This document shows positions 39,019 to 51,438 of a stretch of 64,000 nucleotides of DNA, piece after piece. Position numbers and translations under genes: made by a program. Each line of letters begins with the position of its first letter. The stretch's first letter is position 1. Under the pieces are notes generated by a model. It worked only from the letters and a program-made list of their open reading frames with translations. It did no database searches and was not told where the DNA came from. This stretch comes from Apis mellifera (taxonomy: Eukaryota > Arthropoda > Insecta > Hymenoptera > Apidae), in contig NC_037639.1 in assembly GCF_003254395.2 (NCBI RefSeq), positions 1,761,001 through 1,825,000 on the forward strand, read 5' to 3'.

Positions 39019-42000
39019 TATAACATGTACATATTAAGAATTTACTATTTTATAATTTAATGTGATAATTATTACATATGTACAATGTTATGTTATGTTA
39101 ATTGTAAGTATAAACTTATAATAAAAGCAAGTATAAATAACGTAAGTATAAACAAATATACAAATATTTATAGAAAAAAAATATACACATATATATATTT
39201 ATTATTTTATATATATATTATTTATTACTATATATATATCTTTTTTTATAAATATAATATATTTTTTTTATTATGAAATTATTTTATTAATGAAATTATT
39301 CTTTTATATTAAATTTTATATATTATGTAAAAGATATTTTTTAAATATGCTATTTAATATTTATTGTATTTAAAACAATAAAATAAATTCATTTTATTCT
39401 GGATTTCATTTATCAATTTTAAACATTCCATTTCGTAATATCATAAAATAATCTGAAACTTATCTAGTGTATTATAATATATTTATCAATGTAAATTTAC
39501 TGTAAAAATTATTTTATTTTAAATTAGTAGTTAATTCAATATAATAAAGAAATTGGATTAAATAAGAAGTTAGTATATAATATTAATATGAAATGATATT
39601 TATTTTAAATATCTATTCTAATATTCTATAGAATCTTATTGAAAATATTCATAACACATTTTTTGATTAAAAATATGAAATTATCAAAAAAATTTAAATT
39701 AGAAGCATTTAAAAAAAATTAAAAAATATAATAAAATTTTCAATTTTTTTATTATTTGAGATGAATGAAAAAAAAATACAAGAATTTTTCAATGAGAAAA
39801 TAATTATATAAATGATATATTATAGATGATATTTTTATTTATTTAACAGTTCTATTTATTATTTATGTTATTAATATTATATCATTTTAAATATGATAAA
39901 TCAATTATTAGATAAAATAATCAATTTTTATATATTGAGATTGTCTCAGATTGTCACTATACTTCACTATATTTATTTATATTATATTAAAAAAATAGAA
40001 TTAAATAGAATTTATATAAAGTTTAAATTAAAATTTTAATTAAAATTTATTTAATAAATAAATTATGAAATCTATTATAATAAATATTATAATAAATACA
40101 ATATTGGACTTCAACCGATTGTTAATCAAATTAATTATTATAATAGAAAAAAATTATCAAAACTAATATATTTTATAAAAACAGCAAATAATTTTATTCA
40201 TTAATACATATATATTTTCCTATATATTATCTTAAAAATATTTGTTAATATAATACATATAATCCTATATACAAATAGCTAAAATTGTACTATTGCGATT
40301 TATAATTTAATATGTACTAAATTAAATATTTTTAATTATAGTTATATTATATTATAAATATATAGTTATATTATATTAAATAACATATTTATAAAAAAAA
40401 TAATATATAATATAAATAAGTATAAATCATGAGATTATTATCATTATAAAGAATCTGCAAAGAAATGTAAGAAAAGTATGTAAGAGAAACTTACAGGAAA
40501 TTCACTTTCACAATTATTTGACACTAATCGTTAAATAGAAGGTCATTATTTCTCATAGTAACAAATAATAATAATAGTAACAAATATAACAATGCAATTT
40601 TTCAATATTCAGAATTCCTCTTATATATTTCGATTAAATAATTATAATTAATTTATTTAACATTAAAATATATATATAGAACAATTTAATAAATTAATTT
40701 TCATTTAAAGCGAATATTTGTATATATTAATATAATTACTAATGTTTCATTCATTCAATAAATTTCCAATTCGAATAAAAAAAATAGTTTTTTTTTTGTT
40801 ATGAATAAAATAATTATTTCTTTTAATCAAAAAATATTTTATATATTTGATTAATATCTTTTGACATAAATATAGTTACATATATTAAAAGATTAAAAGA
40901 AGAATAAAGAAATTTAAAAAATTTCGAATTTTCAAAATAATTTTAATGAAATTATGTTATATAAAATATTCTTTTTAATTTCTTTTCAATATATTTTATA
41001 TATATTAAAAAGGGATATAATATTCATTTAAATATATCTATTAATACAATAATTATACGTTTTTTTAAGTGATAATAAAAATAAAAAATAAAATAGGATT
41101 AGAACGAACAAATTTTAGATAGTATGTATTTATATTTATAAATAATGTAATTATTATACAAGAATTATTATATAATATTAATTAATTGATTAATTAATAT
41201 TATATAATATAATTATTATACAATATTATATAAATTAAAAAAATTCAAATTAATATTATTATATTATTAATAACATTTTTTTTAAAAATAATTGTAATGA
41301 CTACTAGTTATTTCATGTTCAAATTAGTTAATTTCTTTTCAATTTGTTATTATGTTATAATTAAAAATGAAAAAGAAATTACTTTTCTGTTTCAAATTAA
41401 ATTAAGCGTAAATTAACACAAAGTAATTAATATTATATCTTAAATACAGAATATATGAAACGATTTTTATATAAAAATTAATAATATTTAAAAGATGAAT
41501 ATTTTAATATAAGTGAAATATACATATATTACATTTGCATTATATTGAAAAGCTTAATGCTTGATAATTCAATATTAAAAATATTAAATTATTGAAAAAT
41601 TAAATTAATACAGTAATCATGAAAAGAATTTTGATCTTAAAAAATTAGATAGATAATAAAATTTGGAATAATGTTTATTATTCTATATCTATATTTAAAA
41701 TATATCAAAATAAAATATAATGTATGCTATATTGCAATTTGATTGAATGAATTTTATAAATTAAATATAAATACAAAAAATAACACATAGAATTATAAAA
41801 ATAGAATTGTAATATTATAATTAATTTAATATTTTTGCTTATTGATGAAAGATTTTATGAAAGACGTCGAAAGTGAATCTCGTGGGAAAAGTTTCTCAAG
41901 AGCACGTAACTTTCTCTGCATTAGACTGCTTTCCCAACTCCTTTCCGCCTTCGAACTATACATATGTACATTCTCAGTCAAGCAAAACAACATAAAAATC

Positions 42001-45000
42001 ACTTGCGAATTTGTCTTCCGCAATTCTATTAAATCGCATTAAAAATAGATCAACTAATTTTATTTATTATATTTATATGTTATTAATTTATAAGTTATTA
42101 TATTATAAATGATAATAAAACGATTAAATTTATATTTATTTACATTAATCTTGTATCTAAAGATTATAGAAATTGGTGAAGAAACTTTCATTTTAAATAA
42201 TTATCAATTTTACATAGAAATAATAAAAGAAACATTAAGTTTAACTTAATTTTATAAAATGGAATGATATATTTTTCTATAAGTTATTTTACGATTGATT
42301 ATTTGAACATTTTCTTCTCTGATTATAAATATATTATTACGCATATTGTAGAATATAAATAAACATTCAATTCAAACATTGAATTAATCTATGAATGTTA
42401 TTATTAATTATACAATTGATTAAAATGCAAATTTATATTATTCAATTATGAAGTTATTATATTATTAGTTATTATATTATGAAGTTGAGAGAAGTAAAAA
42501 AGATTTTCATTCATGATAAATGAATTATGAGAGATCATTAAATTATGAGAGAAACATAACATTTATTATAAAATTTTTTTAGAAAATCAGAAATGTGAAT
42601 GATAAAACAATTCAAGACAATTAATTTATTATTATAAAATAATAATTTATATAAAATAATTTATTATTTTAAATAAAAACAAAAAATTTATTATTTAAAA
42701 AATAGCGAAAAATTATTTATATATAAATTATGTATAAATTATTTATATATATTATTTATATATATAATATTCTATCCATAAAATAATAAAAATGAAATTG
42801 ATATGTATCATTAATAAAATATTTGTAAAATACATTGCTTTAAGAATATCCTTTTCAAATTTTACTTTTTATTAAAAATCGAGAAAATGGTTTTATTGAA
42901 AATGGTTTTCAAAACTATTTACAATTTTACGAATGAAATTTATAAAAATTACAAAATGACGAAAATGATTTTAACTAAAATTGAAGTTAAATTTATAATT
43001 ATATATATATTTTATATTATAAAAATGTTTTTATAATATTTTAGTTAGCATTTAAAATTTTTATAATATTAATCTGCAATATGTATTCTTGATTAATAAA
43101 TAATAATTTATAAGTTTGAAAAAAAACAATAGATAAAAACTTTGCTTTGTAAATATCTGATGCGGATTTAATGTGGAATAAAATAATTGCTGCATATTAT
43201 TAATAAAACATTAATTAGACATAGGTATAAATGGATAATAGAAATTTTGTCAAAATTGTTAATATTTTATTGAATTCATCAGCACAATCAATAATACTTG
43301 TAAAATAAATATTATGCTTATACGAAATATTACAAAATTTCTAAGAGAAATTTAAAAGTTATATATATATAATTATCAAGAATTTAATCAAGTAGATAAT
43401 GGTTTATATTTTTAGCTTCTTATTTATTAGAAAATTAAATAAGTATACGAGATAGATTCCACATAATTAAAGAAAATATGAAAGAATATATAAAAGAGTT
43501 TGTTTGTAATATATATTAATATTTAAAATCATATTATAATATCAAATATATTAATTAATGTTTATTTTTGTATTCGTAATTTTTGTATATTAATCAATTT
43601 TTTTAATAATTCTTTTCAATCAAAAATGAAAGTTATTTTTCTATAATATAAAAATGAGTGTAATTAATACTTGATATATTTGAATGATATATTTTTTAAT
43701 ATATTATCAATATTATATTTACAATATTCTGTTGTTCAATATATCATAAAAAATATCAGTTTTCGTATATTCTATATATTTTTATATTTTTATTGATTAT
43801 GAATTTATTAATTATTATATTTTTATAACTTATAATAAAACTTTATTCATAGTTTTACATTCCTTTTATGCAGAACTTTCCAAATTTTTATGAATCAAGA
43901 TCACTTTCTAAAACAATTATTTTTCACGCTTACTTGTTTGTAATATATATTTCAAAAGAAAAAAAAGATTTGAATAAATTCAAAAGCGATATTTTTTATT
44001 TAAATCTCATATTTATTGAATATATTTAATTAATAATATAATATAACAATAGTATATACATTTATTTATCAGATCATAATATAATAATATATATTAATAT
44101 AATAATATATATGTGACATATGGATTTTTTTTTTGTTTATTGTCTTTTTTGATGCTCTTAATATTTAATCTGATTTACTTGTATAGGATATATATTTTAA
44201 GAATCTCTATTCTTATGTATCATAAAGAAGTTATTATTATTATACATAATTATTATTATAGATTATTATAGATATTATTTATAGATAATAATATCTATAA
44301 ATAATAATAAACAAATTTCTATATAAAATATTTTGTTTTGGAAAATATAAAATACAATAATTATGTTGGCAAAAATATAGATATTATTTGTAACGATTAA
44401 TAAAATTAATAAAATTTTATATAAAAAACAATTTTTTTTGTTGATTTGAATATAGATTTCAATACAAATATATAATTTAAATAAGGCAAATTTTTTATGT
44501 AAATGAAACATAAATTACAATTAAATGTATGTAATATTAAATACATATATAAAGAATTTATGTATGCATATAGATATTCATGGAATATATATTATAAATA
44601 TATATATTTATTATATATATTTATAAAAATGAGACTTATTTAATAAGTAATAAATAGTTTTAATTTATGTTTAAGTAAACTTCGACAGAAATAAAGTGAG
44701 ATAATTTATGAGATATTTTATATTTTAATTTCTGTTTTTATTTTTAAAATCTTTCAATGTTCCATAAATATATAAAATATTAAAGAAGAGAACGCACGAA
44801 TTTAAAAAACTTATATATAATATTCAAGAGGAGAAAAAAATATCCAATCAATGTAAATCCTGTAATCAATTCTTTCGAAGTACAATCGATTTTTGATCAT
44901 TGACAAACATTCGAAAAAATTAATTATAGAATCTATTTCTTGTTTCTCTTAATGAATACTGAAAGTTCTTAAAATGGACCATTTTTTTTAACACTCTGTA

Positions 45001-48000
45001 TTAATACAATTAATTTATATGTATATATTTATTTATTGCATAAATATGATGATATATGTTTTATAATAATAATTGAATATATTTTTTAATGTATTTAAAT
45101 GTTGTTATCATAAATTCCTTTCACTTTCGATATTTATTTATAGTTTCTTCCGTTCACGGACTTTCTAAATATTCTGAAATAAATATAGTTTCATATTGAT
45201 CATATTATATATAATACATAGTTTAAAAAAAAAATAATTTCAAATATTGAAAATTTATAGAGGAGCAAAAAATGTTCAATCAACATATTTTACAATTAAT
45301 TTTTATCATTGACGAATATTTGATATCATGAGTGAATTTCTTTTTTAAATCTAAACATTTAATTCAGAAAAATTTTTAATTAATTAAAATTATTAATTTA
45401 AGATCAACAATAATTAAATTAAATTATGTATTAAAATATTTTTATGTTGTATATATTTTTATGTAATATATGTATAAATGTATTATAAATGTATGTATTA
45501 TAAATTTTGATCTTAATAATTTTTTACTCTGTTTGGATCTATCATTTTTCGAAATTTATATTGATTGAATATTTTTTGTTTTTGATTTTATAAGCCTTTA
45601 AAGTGAATTTCATTTTTAATATCTCATGTATATTATTAGTAAGTAATATGGGACAGAAACCTTTTTTTTATTTCATTTAAAATAGAATATTATAAAATAT
45701 CAAATATGCTTATTTAAATATTTTATAAACAAAATTATATATAAGAAAGTTAAAAAATAAAAAATAAGAAAACAGCAACAAAATCAAAATAATATGATTT
45801 TAAATTAAATTAATTAAATTTTTGCGAAAATTTTTTTTTAAAAATAATTATATATATATTGCATTGTTTTGTAACAAAATATTTCAGTACGTTCTGTTTT
45901 ATTAAAAATCGTAATTTAATTTTTAATAGGTCTTTTAGCGGTTTCCGCGAGTGAGGAGACGATTTCAAATGCAGCTGAAAAAACAAAAACTTCCCCAGAT
46001 GATACAGACGATATTGTCATGTTGGAAATCGATGTCAAGGAACCTGTAAAGAGATCACCAATTTCAACCTCTGCCGAATATCGTCCTCCATCCAATCAAT
46101 ACATTCTTCAATCAACTGATGGTACTCAAGAGGTAGTAATTGGTTATTTCATAATTTATGATTCTATATTGCTAGTAATGTTTTTATAAGATATTGCTTA
46201 ATTGAAATGAGGTCGATGTTTGATTTTTTTTTAATTTTATATCTAAATGCATTAAAAAAAAATATTTTTGTTCAATAATTTTTAACAATATTTTTATTCA
46301 TTTTAATAAGTAATAAGTAATGCATCTTTTATTATTCAGTTTCATTCAATTTTGAATAAAAGCTAATTTTCTTATAATAGTATAATTACTATTATTATAA
46401 TTATAATTATGCAATTCTAAATTTTTAAAAAATAATCATAGAAATTTATATATACAAATAAATGTTTTTAAATGTCAATAAAATTATTAATGATAAAATA
46501 TAATAAATTTAAGTCCATTCAAGAATTTTACCAATGCTAATAATTATATTAAATAATATCAATATGTTTATTTTTGTTGCCCTAAAAGAAGAAATTTATT
46601 GAAAATATCATATTATTGCTCTCGGTCAACCATGACCATTGGCCGCCAATCACCAACTAATGTAGCGAATGGCTACATAAATAGTAGATATGAACAGAAC
46701 ATTTTTCTTTTCTGTTAGAACGGAGAGTTCGCCTTCACGAACTAGATATTATGTTGTAACCAACAATTGCAATCGATCTAATTCCATTAATGTCGTCACT
46801 AACAATTGTCATTTTTATCATCTGTCATCTGCGAAAGCTGAAATAAGAATATAGAATTATCCAATTCTTAAAAGAATTATGATAATTTTATATTTATTAT
46901 ATTTATTTGGAAACATATGTTTAATTATATGTTTAATTCAATCTAAATTTTAAATTCATATAAGTCTTTTTTCTAATCCAATTTCAAATTTAATAGATTT
47001 TAATTATTTCTTTTTTAAATCAATTTCAAATTTAATTTCAAAATAATAATATGGATATTTGATTTGTTAAATATAATTAAATATAATAATTGGCAAATAA
47101 TAAAATAAATTAATAAATGAAATAAATTATTCGTATTTATTATCATAATTATTATTAAATATATAATTGACAAATTAAATAAATTATATATAGTTATTAT
47201 AATAATTATATGTTGAGATTAATAATATGATTATTATTAAAAAATATTTATATTACTTATTATATTTATTATTTTTATTTTTCTTATTTTTTCTTATTAT
47301 TTTTCTGGTTATTTTATGTTTTTGATAATATCAAATCGTAATAGAGTGATTTAACTTTTGAAATAAATATATGAAATGATACATTAAATAAATATTAAAA
47401 TATGAAAATATGAAAATATAAAAAAAAATTAAATTCAAAATGAAAAAATTTAAATATTATTCATAATTCAAAGAGGAAAAAGTAAATAGGAATGAATCAT
47501 TCATGTTAATGTTTTAGTTCTGAAAGTAATAATTTTAAATATCTTCAACACCTACACTCGTTCATGACCGTTTTGACGTATTAAACACGATCATGCTCTC
47601 TTGCATAACTTTTACCTTCTAATCGGTTGCCAGTAAAACCGGTAATACCACGCCCAATGATTGAAAGTATATCCGTCTATAAGTCTTGCAGCTGGTAGAC
47701 ACATTCTCTATGCAATGCATGCTCTTGTTTCCCGTTACCATCATAAATTACTTGGAAAGTAATCTTTACCTTATTTATAGGTTATCAAAGGATTCATTCA
47801 TAGAAAAATTTTTAACTTGTTAAAATTTTATTTAAAAGTATTGAAAATTATGTGCAAATAAATAAAAATCATATATATAATATAAAAAGTATTGATTAAT
47901 TAACTGTTTGAAATTTAAAATTTAAACAAAAAAGTATTTAAAAAATGTTTTTATGTAAAATATTTCAAGTTAATTATTTTTCATTTAATTTTAAAAAATT

Positions 48001-51000
48001 TTAGAAATATTTATTTTTGTTAAAAAATAAAATATTAAATATAAATATGCAAAAAGATCATTAAAATATTACTTGTGAGAGGATTGATACATAAAAGACA
48101 TGAGAGATAATAAAATAGTTTTGTTTGAATACTTACTAATATTTCAAAATCTATAATATTAATATTATAATATAAATATATAAAAATATAAATATATAAA
48201 TATATATATATATATATAAATATAAATATAAATATAATTAAATAAAAATATAATTTAATTAATTATTAATAAATAAACAAAAACAAATTAAAAATTCATA
48301 TTTTATTCATTTTAATAAAATAAAATTTTCAATGAAAATATTTAAATTAATGTTTCAAAATTAAATATTACATGCTTTAATCAAATTAATAATAAGTATA
48401 TTGTTCTTTTGTAATTTAATTTGACTAAGTTTAAGATAATTTGATATACTTCAAATTTATTTATTAATAACTTTTACATTTATGTTTATAGATATTTTTA
48501 AGATATTTATGAAAATATTTTTATTTTTCCTGTCATTTTTTATCAAAATTTTTTTGTTATATTAAATTAAAATTAGACTGTGAAAGTTACTAATACCGAA
48601 TATTATTTTAAAAAATTTCATAATAATTGTATACTATATATTAAGAATCGTTTGTTTTCTTAAAAAATGAAATTATTTTCAAGTTTCATTTTGCAGCCTC
48701 AAATCGCAAAATAGAATAAATTTTTTTTCAACATCTTATTAGATTGATATAATATGATTATTTTTATTATTTTTTGTCATATTTTATTTTTATAAAATTA
48801 TAAATTATAATTAATATAATAAATATAATAATTAAATAAATGATATTTATATATTATATTTGATATTTTTGATTATTTATTTATTTATTTTTGAATATGA
48901 TATCTACTTTATTAAAAATGTATATATATAATATTTTTATATAAAATGAAATATATTTAGAAAAACATATATAGAAAGTATTTTGTTTTTATTAATTAAA
49001 TTTTAATCTTTTTTTTAATTTTAATAATAAAAAATTGTAAGTTTAAATATTGAATTATTAATTAAGTTCTGCAGATTGCTTATAAATGATAATAAGTTTG
49101 AATAGATATATATTTTTTTTTATATTTCAAAAGAGACATTCAGACATTTTTGTATAACAAAATATATTGAAAAAAATTATTAATAAATATATCGGTATTA
49201 ATAAATATTATTAATAAATAGATTTAAAAGATATTGTAATAAAGATAATGATAAAATTAAGATGATTGAAATATCTTAATTTTATAATGCTATATGATGT
49301 TAAAATTATCGACTTTCGATTATTGAGCAATTACTTTGCTTTTCATTGTAAATGGAATCTTTTCATTGGAATAATTGCAATAAATAATTCAAATTAATTA
49401 AAAAAAAAATAAAAAAAAAAATTGTAACATTATTTTAATAAATTTTGTAAAGTAAAGAATCCGTAGAATTTAATTAACAATTTAATAATTTAATCGATTT
49501 ATTGATTTTTCTATTATAATAATTACATGAAAAAAATATATGAATTTTTAGTTACCACCGGAGTATTTATCTGTAATACCACAATATGCACAAGAAGTAC
49601 CGCAATCACCTGCCTCTTCAGGAAGAGTACAACCAGAATACTCAAAGGAACAACAATCATTACAACAAGCTTATTACAACTACCGAAAACCAACAGTAGT
49701 ACCACCTCGACCTCGTGCTCAACTTCATCCTCAAGCTTTAGCTCAAGCTGAAATAGCTGCAGAAATTCAAGCTCATGCCGAAGCTCAATCTCGCTCAGAA
49801 GCTATTCGTACCGCACGTTTAGATTTGAAACCTTCTGCATATCAAACATCATATTCTCAACCAAAATTAGGAACATTCGAGCAAGAATTATTACAATTAG
49901 TCTCAGCTAATCAAGCCCAAGAATTTAAATTGCTACCAACACAACCTAAAGGAAGCACATCAGCATATTCACAGCAATTAGTAAGTTATCCAATTCAATA
50001 TGCAAAATCAACAGTGCAAGCACCTCATTTACCTGAACAATATCACATTGAAACTTCTCCACCACGATATCAACAACAACAACAACAACAACAACCTGTT
50101 TATCAATCAATTGAGGAACCTGCTCAATATCAAGCAATTCAACCAACCAAAGCTCCACAATACGATTACGCAGTTGATGACGACGCGTATCAGAAAGCCC
50201 TTGAACAGGCTCAAGCTCAAGCTCAAGCTCAAGCAGAAGCGCAAGCATTAGCTTTTCAAAAAATTGCGCAAGCTGCATATAAAAAACATCATCAAGATGC
50301 CTTAGCCCATATGAGGATCACGAACGAACATTATAGACAACAATCTGCTTTAGAACAGATTCAACAAGGCTCTAAAGTAAGTGATGCTGGACGTGCTCAT
50401 TTACAAGAACAACTTCATCCAAAAGGAGCAGAAGCTACTTATAAAGCAAAGCTGAAAGCTCAAATAGCTGCAGAAGCAGCTGAGGCAAGAAAATTACAAC
50501 AAGCGCAAGAATTTAAGGCACATGCTGATGCTATTCGTAAATTGGAAGCTCAACAACAAGCTCATTTGAAAATACAAGAAGAGGTTCATAACTACGCTCT
50601 GAATTTTGAAAAAAATCAAGCTCGTGCTCAAGCTTTAGCGCAAGCTCAAGCCGAAGCTCTTTATAAATCCCAACTTCAAGCTCGTAATCAAGCTAAGAAC
50701 GAAATTTTAGCGATATCTAAAGGTCAAGTGCAAGCAAAGAAAGTTGATCCAGATTCATCTGTGTATCATTATACGCTTTCAACTAGTACAGCTCTTCCTT
50801 TATTGAACAATTATTTTACCAATGATCAGTTACAAAAATATCAAGCTTCTGGTTCTTCTTATGTTCCTAGATCAGTTTCAAAACTCGATAATACAAATCC
50901 TGTTGTTGAAACAGTACCAGCTCGAGTGCAACCCGTTATTACGCAACCACGCCAAACTCATAAATTAAAGATACCTTCGTCTTCTCAGTCAGTTTATGTG

Positions 51001-51438
51001 TCTGAATCAGGTTTATTAAAAAAGTCACCCATCAAATCAATAACTATTGAAGAAGTTACTATCCAACCAGATCAAATCGGTAATCGTCCTACGCCTAAAG
51101 GACGTATTCTGACGGAAGAAGATTTATCAGCATTAATTAATGCAGGATATACTGTTACTCCTGTACCGCAAACTGATAAATCCGCTCAACAAATATATAC
51201 AACTGATAATACATCTGTAGGTTATTATATGAAAAAAGAAAAGGCTCCTCTTACAAGGTCTGAGTACGTTACTTATGAAGAAGTGATTCAACGTCCACGT
51301 AAACTTATCAGAAAAAATAGGCCGATTTTAAAGCATAGTGAAAGTGAAGGAAGTGATGCAAGTGCAAAAATTACTTATTTGGTACCTCTTGAACCAGCTT
51401 TTGGTACAAGACAACCTTTGCTAAAACATGAAGAATGA
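33706..51438 (+). CDS. Secreted Gln/Ala-rich, cysteine-free structural (cuticle-like) protein, 703 aa
   Basis: Three exons (33706-33727, 45930-46132, 49552-51438) join in frame to a 703-residue protein ending in TGA. Residues 1-15 (MWLLILAGLLAVSAS) form a signal peptide, so the product is secreted. The mature protein has no cysteine. It has a Tyr/Gln/Pro-rich first third, a Q8 run (residues 249-256) and a central Ala/Gln-rich region with AQAQAQAEAQA (about 294-308), probably helical to residue 470. A less repetitive C-terminal block (about 571-615) contains EEVTIQPDQIGNRPTPKGR and EEDLSALINAGYTVTPVPQ and is the most likely conserved part. I do not recognise a named family and see no Rebers-Riddiford or chitin-binding motif. 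A cuticle or other extracellular matrix role is inferred from secretion, composition and the neighbouring chitin-binding gene. Confidence 0.85.
35414..35470. repeat. (TA)n microsatellite
   Basis: An uninterrupted TA run of about 28 units within the long first intron. Confidence 0.95.
37188..37227. repeat. (AT)n microsatellite
   Basis: An uninterrupted AT run of about 20 units, just upstream of the 37.3-kb intronic island. Confidence 0.93.
37320..37560. promoter_or_regulatory. Intronic island with dyads, candidate enhancer
   Basis: This higher-complexity block starts near AACCGGAAGTTG, an ETS-like GGAAGT core. It includes a 12-base palindrome AAGATCGATCTT (37492-37503) and a perfect 9-bp hairpin ACAAACTGT-GAAA-ACAGTTTGT (37512-37533). 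The word AAACAGTTTGT also occurs in the gene's promoter region (33570-33580). The enhancer role is inferred. Confidence 0.45.
41166..41209. repeat. Perfect inverted repeat (21-base arms, 2-base loop)
   Basis: Arms 41166-41186 and 41189-41209 pair perfectly around TG. It is flanked outside by a direct repeat of AATTATTATACAA (around 41149 and 41211), which makes it look like a small insertion or duplication. Confidence 0.8.
41830..42045. promoter_or_regulatory. Intronic higher-complexity island
   Basis: About 210 bases of balanced composition lie within AT-rich intron. Both strands are open for about 65 codons (41842-42042 plus, 41826-42023 minus), which shows that open frame alone is not informative here. 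Neither translation shows a known motif or a splice pattern that fits the host gene. A conserved noncoding element is the favoured reading. Confidence 0.3.
44680..45660. repeat. Cluster of diverged repeat copies, two direct and one inverted
   Basis: Copy A (about 44820-44940) and copy B (about 45250-45345) share GAGGAG/CAAAAAA, TTCAATCAA and ATCATTGAC words in the same order. Copy C (about 45560-45600) matches part of B in reverse complement (TTGATTGAA then TTTTTTG). Copy A is followed by AAATGGACC, a T run and ACACTCTGTAT (44971-45002), like the ends of some insect transposable elements. The family is unknown and the copies are old. Confidence 0.4.
45930..46132 (+). CDS. Q/A-rich protein gene, coding exon 2
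   Basis: This exon encodes residues 8-75: the end of the signal peptide (GLLAVSAS) and an acidic, Ser/Thr-rich mature N-terminus (DDTDDIVMLEIDVKEPVKRS). The phase-1 acceptor matches exon 1, and the donor is CAAGAG then GTAGTA. KRS after VKEPV could be a processing site, which is speculative. Confidence 0.88.
46620..46850. promoter_or_regulatory. Intronic element with five perfect inverted repeats
   Basis: Five perfect dyads lie consecutively: GGTCA-4-TGACC (46624-46637), ATTGGC-1-GCCAAT (46638-46650), ATGTAGC-5-GCTACAT (46660-46678), AACAGAA-10-TTCTGTT (46693-46716) and AGTTCG-6-CGAACT (46726-46743). Two copies of AACAATTG follow (46762-46769 and 46801-46808), then CATCTGTCATCTG. The first dyad is a nuclear-receptor-like inverted repeat of GGTCA, the second resembles paired CCAAT or NF-I half-sites, and ACAATTG resembles a Sox or E-box site. 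An enhancer role is inferred. Confidence 0.55.
47530..47770. promoter_or_regulatory. Intronic island with Grainyhead-like and KLF/Zic-like words
   Basis: This balanced-composition block contains AAAACCGGT (47635-47643), close to the Grainyhead consensus AACCGGTT. CCACGCCCA (47648-47656), a KLF- or Zic-like word, lies four bases away, and AATCGGTTG is at 47621-47629. Grainyhead is a known regulator of insect epidermal and cuticle genes, which suits the host gene, but binding is not shown. Confidence 0.4.
49552..51438 (+). CDS. Q/A-rich protein gene, coding exon 3
   Basis: The main exon, residues 76-703, is entered at acceptor TGAATTTTTAG before TTACCACCGGAG in phase 0. It is continuously open for 628 codons to TGA, with clear coding composition. 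It holds the Tyr/Pro/Gln segment, Q8, the Ala/Gln helix-prone region and the C-terminal block. Open frames on the other strand (for example 49946-50278, Leu/Glu-Val rich) are shadows of CAA and CAAGCT repeats. Confidence 0.93.
   Translation, partial: LPPEYLSVIPQYAQEVPQSPASSGRVQPEYSKEQQSLQQAYYNYRKPTVVPPRPRAQLHPQALAQAEIAAEIQAHAEAQSRSEAIRTARLDLKPSAYQTSYSQPKLGTFEQELLQLVSANQAQEFKLLPTQPKGSTSAYSQQLVSYPIQYAKSTVQAPHLPEQYHIETSPPRYQQQQQQQQPVYQSIEEPAQYQAIQPTKAPQYDYAVDDDAYQKALEQAQAQAQAQAEAQALAFQKIAQAAYKKHHQDALAHMRITNEHYRQQSALEQIQQGSKVSDAGRAHLQEQLHPKGAEATYKAKLKAQIAAEAAEARKLQQAQEFKAHADAIRKLEAQQQAHLKIQEEVHNYALNFEKNQARAQALAQAQAEALYKSQLQARNQAKNEILAISKGQVQAKKVDPDSSVYHYTLSTSTALPLLNNYFTNDQLQKYQASGSSYVPRSVSKLDNTNPVVETVPARVQPVITQPRQTHKLKIPSSSQSVYVSESGLLKKSPIKSITIEEVTIQPDQIGNRPTPKGRILTEEDLSALINAGYTVTPVPQTDKSAQQIYTTDNTSVGYYMKKEKAPLTRSEYVTYEEVIQRPRKLIRKNRPILKHSESEGSDASAKITYLVPLEPAFGTRQPLLKHEE
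50071..50094. repeat. Coding (CAA)n run encoding Q8
   Basis: Eight consecutive CAA codons. A pure single-codon run like this is prone to length change by replication slippage. Confidence 0.9.

Larger units (their letters stand above)
33728..45929 (+). other. 12.2-kb intron 1 of the Q/A-rich protein gene
   Basis: Bounded by donor GTGAGT and acceptor TTTTTAATAG. It is mostly AT-rich with long TA microsatellites (35414-35470, 36838-36884, 37188-37227). It also holds three less AT-rich islands: 37320-37560, 41830-42040 and a repeat cluster at 44.68-45.66 kb. No additional in-frame exon was identified. Confidence 0.8.
46133..49551 (+). other. Intron 2 of the Q/A-rich protein gene
   Basis: A 3.4-kb intron, mostly AT-rich, that contains two compact less AT-rich islands at 46.62-46.85 kb and 47.53-47.77 kb. 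No exon is seen inside. Confidence 0.8.

Noticed and set aside
49946..50278. Antisense frame with Leu-Glu and Val repeats
   Set aside because: Shadow of CAAGCT and CAA repeats in the Q/A-rich coding exon.
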